Positions 1-5,831 of a stretch of DNA of 53,409 nt are shown here, in pieces. The DNA comes from Halorubrum kocurii JCM 14978. GTDB lineage: Archaea; Halobacteriota; Halobacteria; Halobacteriales; Haloferacaceae. The notes under the pieces are model-generated. The model worked only from the letters and a program-made list of their open reading frames with translations, was not told the DNA's origin and ran no database searches. Positions within the stretch are counted from its first letter, which is position 1; each line of letters starts with the position of its first letter. A program made the position numbers and the translations under genes. The DNA is taken from assembly GCF_000337355.1 (NCBI RefSeq), contig NZ_AOJH01000027.1:114170-167578 (forward strand), given 5' to 3'.

Positions 1-54
1 GATCCCCGCCGTTCCGAGTACGCCGAAGGTGAGCCGATCGTCGGATTGGGCCAT
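1..54 (-). CDS. Gfo/Idh/MocA-type oxidoreductase, N-terminus only (partial)
   Basis: Eighteen codons run from an ATG at 54 off the left edge of the window, in frame to base 1. They encode an acidic leader followed by TFGVLGTAGI, which matches the first beta strand and dinucleotide-binding turn of Gfo/Idh/MocA family NAD(P)-dependent sugar or inositol dehydrogenases. A T-rich TATA-like element on the minus strand (about 79-88) sits roughly 26 nt before the ATG, as expected for a leaderless haloarchaeal message. The family call rests on ten residues and is an inference; the substrate cannot be guessed. Confidence 0.5.
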   Translation of the reverse strand, partial: MAQSDDRLTFGVLGTAGI

Positions 55-148
55 GCTCCCGGCGACGCTCCGGACGATCAAAAAATCGGGTGGTTCGACC
101 GTACCGCGACGCCGGGCAGGACGGGCGGCGGAGACGGCGCCACCGCCC

Positions 149-817
149 TCACGACTCGTCGGCGGACTCCGCGCGCGCTCGCCCGATTGCCTTCGAGACC
201 GCGAGCACGTAGCCGAGACCGTACTGGATCTCCGGGTCTCGGACGCCGCGCGCGAGCCCCAGCGCACCCACCGGTTCCGGGTCGCTTCGGTGGGCGGCGC
301 CGACCCCCGCTAACAGCGTCTTCAGTCCGTCGCGGGTGTCGTCGTCCGCCGCGGTGTCCGCCACCTCGCCGAGCGCCGAGCCCGTTCCGGCCAGCGAGCG
401 GACCATCTCGTCGTCGAGCGCGGCGGTCGCGAGCGAGCCGACCCCCGCGAGCTCCGAGAGCTCGTCCAGCGTGCCGCTCCGCTGGAGCTCGATCAGCGTC
501 TCCATCGCCTCGCGGAGCTCCGTCCCGTTGCCGCCGACGGTCTCGGCGAGCGCCACGGTCTCGTCGGTCGCGAGCCCGTCCGCCGACTCCGCGAGCGTCG
601 AGGCCGTCCCCGCCAGTTCGACGACCATCTCGTCGGTGAGCGCGCCCTCCCCGAGCGCGACCACGTCGAGGAACTCGTTGACCGCGTCGAGCCGGTCGAC
701 GAACGCCGCGACCGCCTCGGGGTTCTCGGCGACGATCGATTCGAGGTCGTCGCGGTCCAGGTCGTCTCGATCCGGGGCGTCCCCGTTCAGTCCGCTCTCT
801 GCGCTGTCGCCCGTCAT
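149..817 (-). CDS. DUF1641 family protein
   Basis: A 222-residue acidic, helix-rich protein. After a disordered Asp-rich N-terminus (residues 1-30) it has two similar leucine/alanine-rich helical segments (about 35-110 and 115-200) with no membrane spans, metal motifs or catalytic signature. The sequence style and its position after a flavin oxidoreductase fit the DUF1641 (YjgD-like) family, whose function is unknown and whose members often sit beside SQR-like or formate-dehydrogenase genes. It is the last gene of a three-gene operon; its start is 1 nt after the stop of the oxidoreductase at 819-1964, implying coupled expression. A role as partner or membrane-recruitment factor of that oxidoreductase is inference. 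Confidence 0.7.
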   Translation of the reverse strand: MTGDSAESGLNGDAPDRDDLDRDDLESIVAENPEAVAAFVDRLDAVNEFLDVVALGEGALTDEMVVELAGTASTLAESADGLATDETVALAETVGGNGTELREAMETLIELQRSGTLDELSELAGVGSLATAALDDEMVRSLAGTGSALGEVADTAADDDTRDGLKTLLAGVGAAHRSDPEPVGALGLARGVRDPEIQYGLGYVLAVSKAIGRARAESADES

Positions 818-818
818 C

Positions 819-1964
819 TCAGAGCAACCCCCGTGCGGTGAGCCAGTAGGACTCGTTGTACGCCAGCTTCGACCAGTGGAGCTTCTCCGAGGGCGGCGCG
901 GGCGACGGCGGGTTCTCGTAGTCGAACTCGACGAACGAGGCGGCGTCCGTCCCGGTCTCGATGAAACAGAGCGTCTTCCCGTCGTAGGTCGCGGTCGCGG
1001 GGCGGCCTCGCACCTCGCTCTCGAGCCGCTGCGCCACGACGCCCGCCTGGTAGTGGGCGACGCTGCCGGCCTTCGGCACGCCGGTCGTCGCGGCGTCGCC
1101 GAGCGCGTACACGTCCTCGGCCCGCTCGGCTTCCAGCGTGTGCTTGTCGACGTCGACCCACCCGCGGTCGCCGAGGTCGGCCGCCTCGACCACGTCGACG
1201 CCGCGGTGCGGCGGGATCGCGGCCAACAGGTCGTAGTCGAGTTCCGTCCCCTCCATCGAGGTGATCGTCTTCGCGTCCGGGTCCACCGACTCGGCGTTGA
1301 AGAACGTCTCCACGTTGATGTCGCGGTCCGCCATTATCGGGGCCGCCCACTCGGCGATGTGGGGGTTGCCGTGGACCCGGTTGATCGGATACGTGTACGT
1401 GATCTCGATATCGTCGCGGAGCCCGCGCTGACGGAACCAGTCGTCCGCCATGAAGACGAACTCCAGCGGCGCCGCCGGGCACATGTGCGGCGTGCCGACG
1501 ACGCTCAACACGAGGTGACCCTCGGTCATGGAGAGGAGCTCGTCCCGCATGTCTAGCGCGCCGGACTGCGAGTAGTAGTCGTGGCCGCCCTCCGCGAGCC
1601 CCGGGATCTCGTCGTCGGCGAGGGTCGAGCCCGTCGCGACGACGAGGTGATCGTAGCCGAGCGGGACAGTGGCGTCGCGGAGCGCCAGCTCCTTTTCCTC
1701 CGTGTCGATCTCGGTCACCCGGTCGACCGCGAGATCGATACGATCGTCGACGAGATCACGGAGGGGCCTGCGCCCGTCGGCGGGCTCGCGCTGTCCGAAC
1801 GGGATGTACAGCCACACCGGCTTGTACACGTGGTCCGGGTCGTCGTTGATCAGCGTGACCTCGACGTCGCCGGCGTCGATCTCCGGAGCGAGGCGCTCTG
1901 CGAGGTTGTTCGCGAGCACCGTCCCGCCCGTCCCGCCGCCGAGGATGGCTATTTCTTCGGGCAT
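819..1964 (-). CDS. FAD-dependent oxidoreductase, sulfide:quinone oxidoreductase-like
   Basis: A 381-residue flavoprotein with an N-terminal FAD-binding motif (GGGTGG, residues 9-14), a central second nucleotide-type fold with ATGS (110-113), and the C-terminal FAD motif YALGDAATTG (286-295). Only two cysteines are present, Cys162 (in PHMCPAAP) and Cys333 (in TLCFIETG), at the positions where sulfide:quinone oxidoreductases carry their redox/polysulfide cysteine pair. This supports a sulfide- or persulfide-handling enzyme at the membrane quinone pool rather than a type II NADH dehydrogenase. It lies between tusA (1 nt upstream) and a DUF1641 gene. True SQR activity versus another persulfide oxidoreductase cannot be decided from sequence. 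Confidence 0.82.
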   Translation of the reverse strand: MPEEIAILGGGTGGTVLANNLAERLAPEIDAGDVEVTLINDDPDHVYKPVWLYIPFGQREPADGRRPLRDLVDDRIDLAVDRVTEIDTEEKELALRDATVPLGYDHLVVATGSTLADDEIPGLAEGGHDYYSQSGALDMRDELLSMTEGHLVLSVVGTPHMCPAAPLEFVFMADDWFRQRGLRDDIEITYTYPINRVHGNPHIAEWAAPIMADRDINVETFFNAESVDPDAKTITSMEGTELDYDLLAAIPPHRGVDVVEAADLGDRGWVDVDKHTLEAERAEDVYALGDAATTGVPKAGSVAHYQAGVVAQRLESEVRGRPATATYDGKTLCFIETGTDAASFVEFDYENPPSPAPPSEKLHWSKLAYNESYWLTARGLL

Positions 1965-1965
1965 C

Positions 1966-2208
1966 TCACGCGACCTCCACGTAGAAGCCGTAGTCGTCTC
2001 CCGACTCGTCGACTGCGAGGAGTTCGTTGCCGGTCTCGTCGACCCACTCGGAGACGTCGGTCAGCGACTGGTCGTTATCGCTCAGGAGCAGAATGACGTC
2101 GCCGGAGCTCGCGGACCGAACGCGACCGATCAGGTCCATCAACGGTCCCGGACAGGCGGCTCCGCGGGCGTCGACGGTGTCTGTGGGTTCGATATCGATG
2201 GTGGACAT
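1966..2208 (-). CDS. tusA: TusA-family sulfurtransferase
   Basis: An 80-residue protein with the TusA/SirA signature: a short beta strand followed by ARGAACPGPL, where the CPxP cysteine (residue 19) carries a persulfide in known family members, then LLLSDNDQ and a conserved aromatic-rich C-terminal strand. TusA proteins pass sulfane sulfur between donors and acceptors in tRNA thiolation, molybdenum-cofactor assembly or sulfur oxidation. Being first gene of an operon with an SQR-like flavoprotein and DUF1641 points to sulfur trafficking linked to sulfide or persulfide oxidation rather than tRNA modification. The upstream DNA holds an AT-rich inverted repeat around the promoter. Confidence 0.88.
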   Translation of the reverse strand: MSTIDIEPTDTVDARGAACPGPLMDLIGRVRSASSGDVILLLSDNDQSLTDVSEWVDETGNELLAVDESGDDYGFYVEVA

Positions 2209-2242
2209 GGGTACAGGCTACCCTTGTGCCCCCGCGAAGTTA

Positions 2243-2265
2243 ATATTGTATGCTTATTCCAATAT
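2243..2265 (-). promoter_or_regulatory. AT-rich inverted repeat and TATA region of the tusA operon
   Basis: Perfect 6-bp arms ATATTG (2243-2248) and CAATAT (2260-2265) separated by 11 bp lie 35-57 bp before the tusA start in a strikingly AT-rich island (2238-2295) of an otherwise GC-rich window. A TATA-like stretch overlaps the proximal arm, about 26 bp from a start site near 2217. The layout suits an operator for an ArsR/SmtB-like winged-helix repressor, the class that often controls SQR/sulfurtransferase operons; the regulator is inference and is not encoded nearby. Confidence 0.5.
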
Positions 2266-2347
2266 AAAGAAACTCTCGGTAGATATTTATATGACCCTCC
2301 CGTTCTGAAACGGATCGCGACTCCGACGGGGCTCCCGACGACTCCGA

Positions 2348-2599
2348 CTACGACTCCGGTTCCGGGGGTGTCGGATCGACGAGGGGAGAGTCCTCGTTCG
2401 CGCACTCGGGACGACCGCACACGCCGGCGTCGGCGCCGGCCTTCGAGACGCCCGCGGCCACCGACTCGATGGTCCAGTCGACGTCGTGGCCGGTCGTCGA
2501 CTCGTGGTCGTCCACGGCGGTCCGCGCGTCGCGGAGCCTGTCGTGGGTCGTCGCGAGCGAGCAGTCGTGACACCGAACCGTGACGCGCGTTCCGTTCAT
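2348..2599 (-). CDS. Haloarchaeal small cysteine/histidine protein of unknown function
   Basis: An 83-residue acidic protein with two cysteine pairs: RCHDC near the N-terminus (residues 9-13) and VCGRPEC later (about 60-66), plus several histidines (H11, H20, H32, H38). The first part, a CxxC-like pair followed by histidines, looks like a small zinc-binding fold; the C-terminal tail is Pro/Asp-rich. It resembles a small protein conserved in halophilic archaea with no assigned function. A TATA-like element at about 2622-2630 (minus strand) supports a leaderless transcript starting at this ATG. It lies downstream of the cytochrome oxidase operon but has its own promoter, so operon membership is doubtful. 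Confidence 0.65.
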   Translation of the reverse strand: MNGTRVTVRCHDCSLATTHDRLRDARTAVDDHESTTGHDVDWTIESVAAGVSKAGADAGVCGRPECANEDSPLVDPTPPEPES

Positions 2600-2700
2600 A
2601 CCTGTGTCTTGTGTTACTTCGGCATAACCGTCGCGGTCGTTCGGGACCTCGGTCGCAATACAAACAGCGATCGCCGGATCGAAGAGTCGGCGGTCCTTAC

Positions 2701-2748
2701 GGAGAATCGAGGAGAAAGCCTCGCGCTTCAGCGCGGGGAGGATGTCAA
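2701..2748 (+). mobile_element. IS200/IS605 (IS1341-type) right-end-like hairpin remnant
   Basis: A 48-bp segment sits between TTAC (2697-2700) and the terminal TCAA (2745-2748). It contains an 8-bp stem CCTCGCGC (2719-2726) / GCGCGGGG (2731-2738) with a TTCA loop, followed by AGGATGTCAA. The same layout, a GC stem followed by GGAGGATGTCA(A), occurs at right ends of IS200/IS605-family and TnpB-only elements, where it forms the end of the element and of the TnpB guide-RNA scaffold. TTAC and TCAA match the left and right cleavage tetranucleotides known for IS608. CGAGG at 2708-2712 can pair with CCTCG at 2719-2723, giving an alternative fold. No tnpA or tnpB is present. It could be a solo end or a minimal non-autonomous derivative. 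Confidence 0.6.
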
Positions 2749-2960
2749 GCGGGCTTGTCGCCCTCGGGTTCGGTCCGCCAGCCGCCCTTCAGCGTGATGA
2801 ACCAGACCGTGGCGCCGGCGAGGATGAAGACGGCGGCCATGTACGGGATCAGCGGCAGCTCGACGCCGACGAAGTCGAGTACCGTCCGGAGTTCGTAGAC
2901 GATCACGCCGAAGATCGCGAGCGTCACGAGGAGCCCCCCGCGGCTCACGTCGACGGTCAT
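2745..2960 (-). CDS. cbaE: Small membrane subunit of ba3-type oxidase operon (CbaE-like)
   Basis: A 71-residue protein with two hydrophobic segments (about residues 8-30 and 36-56) and a charged C-terminus. The ATG overlaps the stop of cbaA by 4 nt (ATGA), so it is translationally coupled to subunit I. Position and size match CbaE of the haloarchaeal cbaDBAEC ba3-oxidase operon known from Natronomonas. Longer in-frame upstream extension into cbaA was rejected because it antisenses none of the expected motifs and would overlap subunit I. Its stop codon lies inside the IS605-like right end, so the last residues may have been altered by that insertion. No cbaC or halocyanin gene follows. Confidence 0.75.
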   Translation of the reverse strand: MTVDVSRGGLLVTLAIFGVIVYELRTVLDFVGVELPLIPYMAAVFILAGATVWFITLKGGWRTEPEGDKPA

Positions 2961-4747
2961 CGAATCACCTCGACGAGGGAGGCCGACGCGTCGCCGACCG
3001 CGCCGAACGCCGAGACCGCCGTGTTCGCGAGCGCGTCGAGCGCGGGCGAGAGCCACACCGGATAGGTGCCGACGCCCGGCCCGAGCAGTCCGCCGCGTTG
3101 GATGATCGCCGCCAGCGGGAGCGCGTACGCGAGGACGACGAGCGTGAGCGCGATGCCGACCCACAGCCGGAGGTTGTCGAGCACCTTCGGCGAGTCGTTG
3201 GGGCCGGACAGTGCCGGCGGCAGCGGGTCAGCGAGCCCGGAGACCTTCGGGTTCCCCATCGTGAGAACGAGGTTTCCGATGAACAGGACCGTCGAGACGA
3301 ACAGGAGCGTCCCGCCGATCGCGATCTGTATGTTGAGCTCCTCGAACCCACCGAACATCGTCGCGTACTCGAACCCGGAGTACTCGGGTTCGGCGGTCCG
3401 TCGCGGAACGCCCATGATCCCTTGCGCGTGCATCGCGTTCGACATCAGGGCCATCCCGATGAACCAGACGACGACTTGGACTAATCCGATGGTCCGGCTG
3501 TAGATCGGCTTGTTGGTGATCTGCGGCCAGATCCAGTAGGTCGCGGCCATGAAGGTGAGCGCGACCGCGGTCCCCACGGTGAGGTGGAAGTGGCCCGGGA
3601 CCCAGATGGTGTTGTGGATCATGTAGTTGATGTTCATCCCGGCGTTCACCATCCCGGAGAACCCGCCGGCGGCGAACATCAGTCCCGCGAGCATCATCCC
3701 CGTGAACTCGGGCTTCCGCCACGGGAGGTCAGTGAGCCAGCCGAGGAGGCCGCTCCCGCCGCGCTGGCGGGCGCCGTACTCCACGCTCGCGACCACGGTG
3801 AACGCGGTGAGCAGGCTCGGCAACAGCAGGAACATCGTGTTCGTCATCGAGATGAACTTGAACCCCTCCGCGATCCCCGGGTCGAGGTACTGGTGGTGGA
3901 TCCCGACCGGGGTAGAGAGGAGGAGGAACAGCACGAACACGACTCGCGCGAGCGGGTCGCTGAACAGGCGCCCGCCGGCGATCTTCGGAAGCACGGTGTA
4001 CCACAGCATGTACGCCGGCATCAGCCAGAAGTACACCACCGGGTGGCCGAAGAACCAGAACAGCGTCCGGGTCAGCGTCGGGTTCACTTGGTCGATCAGC
4101 CCGAGCGACCACGGCAGCAGGAAGATCAGCACCGAGGCCGCCACGGCGGACGACGCGATGTACCACATCGCCATCGTCGTCAGCACCATGAACGTCTGCA
4201 GCGGGATCCGCTCGTCGGGGTTCTCGCGCTTCCACGCGAGCCACGTGCGGAACCAGTCGGCCCCGGCGATCCACGACCCGACGATGAACACGGCGAGTCC
4301 CGTATAAAACAGCGGGTGCGCCTGCAGCGGGGCGTAGAACGTGAACAGCACGTCCGCGCTCATGTCGATCGCGTCGGTGAATCCGGCGAGGATCGATACG
4401 CCCGTCATGGTCATCCCGACGGCCATGAGGGCGTACCACGTCCACGTGATCTTGGTGTTGAGCAGCGGTCGGTCAAGGCTCCGAACGACGGCCCACGTGA
4501 ACAGGCCGACGAGGAAGAAGATCGTGAAGCTGATCACCAGGAACACGCCGTGCGCGGTCAGGACGGTGTAGTAGTCAGTCGACGGAATGATCCGAGCGAC
4601 GTCGGTCCGGTGGAGCGTCTGAATGATCCCGAAAATCGCTCCGAGTATAAGCGCTAAGAAAGAGCTGAGGAAGGCGGCGCGGACGATCCGCGCCTCCTTG
4701 GGGAACTTGTCGTAGAAGGTCCGTTCGGCCTCGATAGCCTCGCTCAT
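2957..4747 (-). CDS. cbaA: Cytochrome c oxidase subunit I, ba3 type (heme-copper oxidase)
   Basis: A 596-residue polytopic membrane protein carrying the heme-copper oxidase core. Visible ligands are the low-spin heme histidine in LTAHGVFLV, the Cu-B histidine and cross-linkable tyrosine in GHPVVYFWL, the Cu-B pair HH in GIHHQYLDPG, and the VPGHFHLTVG motif holding both heme histidines. The glutamate of the A-family D-channel is absent at HPVVY, consistent with a B-family (ba3) enzyme. It reduces O2 to water and pumps protons in the cytoplasmic membrane. It overlaps cbaB by 4 nt upstream and cbaE by 4 nt downstream, so the operon is translationally coupled. Physiological electron donor is probably halocyanin-type, by family knowledge. 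Confidence 0.93.
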   Translation of the reverse strand: MSEAIEAERTFYDKFPKEARIVRAAFLSSFLALILGAIFGIIQTLHRTDVARIIPSTDYYTVLTAHGVFLVISFTIFFLVGLFTWAVVRSLDRPLLNTKITWTWYALMAVGMTMTGVSILAGFTDAIDMSADVLFTFYAPLQAHPLFYTGLAVFIVGSWIAGADWFRTWLAWKRENPDERIPLQTFMVLTTMAMWYIASSAVAASVLIFLLPWSLGLIDQVNPTLTRTLFWFFGHPVVYFWLMPAYMLWYTVLPKIAGGRLFSDPLARVVFVLFLLLSTPVGIHHQYLDPGIAEGFKFISMTNTMFLLLPSLLTAFTVVASVEYGARQRGGSGLLGWLTDLPWRKPEFTGMMLAGLMFAAGGFSGMVNAGMNINYMIHNTIWVPGHFHLTVGTAVALTFMAATYWIWPQITNKPIYSRTIGLVQVVVWFIGMALMSNAMHAQGIMGVPRRTAEPEYSGFEYATMFGGFEELNIQIAIGGTLLFVSTVLFIGNLVLTMGNPKVSGLADPLPPALSGPNDSPKVLDNLRLWVGIALTLVVLAYALPLAAIIQRGGLLGPGVGTYPVWLSPALDALANTAVSAFGAVGDASASLVEVIR

Positions 4748-5259
4748 TCGCTGTCACCTCCGCTCGTTCGGTCCTCGTACTCCGCCTGACTGACGACGTT
4801 CACTTTCCCCTCCATAGCGTGGTGGCCGGCGCCGCAGTACTCGTTACAGATGAGGCCGTACTCCTGCGGCTCTTCGACCTCGACTTTGATCTCGGACACC
4901 TCGCCGGGAACGACCATCGTGTTGGCGTTCGTTCCGGCGACCTCGAATCCGTGGATCACGTCCCGCGAGGTGACGTAGAACGTCACCGTGCTGTTTTCGG
5001 GGACGACGATCGGATCGGGCTGGAACCCGAACTGGAAGGAGACCACGTAGGCTTCGTACTCGTTCTCGCCGACCTGTTCGACGCGGGGCTCCGAGAACCG
5101 CTCGTCCTCGTCGAGTCCGCCAGCGTCGATTGTCGGCTCGCTGTCGGCCACCATCGCGACGCCAGGACCGATGGCACCGTACGTGACCGAGCCGACGAGC
5201 AACAGTATTAGCATCACCGACGCCGCAAGCCAGAGCTTCTCGTATGCGTGAATGTGCAT
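4744..5259 (-). CDS. cbaB: Cytochrome c oxidase subunit II, ba3 type, with Cu-A site
   Basis: A 171-residue protein with one N-terminal membrane anchor (residues 10-35) and an external cupredoxin domain. Cu-A ligands are all visible: the early histidine in DVIHGFEVAG and the loop CNEYCGAGHHAMEG supplying two cysteines, the backbone Glu, histidine and methionine. Subunit II receives electrons from a blue copper protein or cytochrome c and passes them to subunit I. The short single-helix anchor is typical for ba3-type enzymes. Its stop overlaps the start of cbaA (ATGA), and the gene follows the 58-residue cbaD by 7 nt. Confidence 0.93.
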   Translation of the reverse strand: MHIHAYEKLWLAASVMLILLLVGSVTYGAIGPGVAMVADSEPTIDAGGLDEDERFSEPRVEQVGENEYEAYVVSFQFGFQPDPIVVPENSTVTFYVTSRDVIHGFEVAGTNANTMVVPGEVSEIKVEVEEPQEYGLICNEYCGAGHHAMEGKVNVVSQAEYEDRTSGGDSE

Positions 5260-5266
5260 TCAGTAA

Positions 5267-5443
5267 TCACCCCACGACGACCAGATCGCGGCCGAGGAAC
5301 TCGATATAGTATATGTACACCCACGCGAGCACCAGGATAACGAAGTATATCCCGATGAGCGTGAGTGTCCCGATCGGATCGAACTCCTCTGTATCACCGC
5401 TCACGTCATCCGCGGACGCGTGTGCGGTCTCGTTTCGGCCCAT
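5267..5443 (-). CDS. cbaD: 58-residue single-helix ba3 oxidase subunit (CbaD-like)
   Basis: A short gene from ATG at 5443 to TGA at 5267. The product has a soluble acidic N-terminus (residues 1-22), one membrane helix (about 25-46, IGTLTLIGIYFVILVLAWVY) and a short tail. This is the topology of subunit IIa of ba3 oxidase and of CbaD, the first gene in the Natronomonas cba operon. It precedes cbaB by 7 nt and is preceded by a TATA element (GTTATATG on the minus strand, 5467-5474) 26 nt from the start, so it heads the operon as a leaderless message. Function as an assembly or stability subunit is by family analogy. Confidence 0.82.
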   Translation of the reverse strand: MGRNETAHASADDVSGDTEEFDPIGTLTLIGIYFVILVLAWVYIYYIEFLGRDLVVVG

Positions 5444-5540
5444 GGGTCTCGTTATAGATTAGGAACCATATAACACCTACTCGTTCCCGTTCCCTGAAAA
5501 CACGGATCTTATATATGTTCGCGCGGCCGTTGGTTACGAC
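5444..5540. promoter_or_regulatory. Divergent promoters for cba operon and the 67-residue oxidase-associated gene
   Basis: A 97-bp spacer holds two outward TATA boxes: minus-strand GTTATATG at 5467-5474 for cbaD and plus-strand CTTATATATG at 5508-5517 for the gene at 5541. Each is centred about 26-28 bp from its start codon, predicting leaderless transcripts in both directions. Sharing one short spacer suggests joint regulation of the oxidase and its accessory genes. Confidence 0.7.
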
Positions 5541-5744
5541 ATGAACTTCTCCATCCAACAGGCCGTGTTTCTCGTGCTCGGCGGGCTCGTTCCCGCGGCC
5601 GTGTTCATCGTCGACCGATCGGAGATCGTCGTCGCAATCACGCTGGTGAACGTGCTGCTCATCTGGGCGAGCCTTCGGGTTGCGACCGGCGGAAGCATGC
5701 CGGGGATCGGCGGCAGCGACGCGGCGGACCACGAACACACGTAG
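5541..5744 (+). CDS. Small membrane protein associated with ba3 oxidase
   Basis: A 67-residue protein with two membrane helices (about residues 6-24 and 29-47) joined by an acidic turn (DRSE) and ending in a histidine-containing tail (DHEHT). It is transcribed divergently from cbaD and in the same direction as the copper ATPase 88 bp downstream. Haloarchaeal genomes commonly carry a protein of this size beside the ba3 operon, often annotated simply as a cytochrome-ba3 oxidase subunit. The C-terminal histidines could bind copper, which would fit the neighbouring ATPase, but this is a guess. Confidence 0.68.
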   Translation: MNFSIQQAVFLVLGGLVPAAVFIVDRSEIVVAITLVNVLLIWASLRVATGGSMPGIGGSDAADHEHT

Positions 5745-5831
5745 TCCTCGGCACAGGCGTCGAAGCAGCGGAACCGCGCCCGCCGCGACCCGCCGATTTC
5801 GGGCGCGAACCAGGCCCGGAAGCGAACACAC

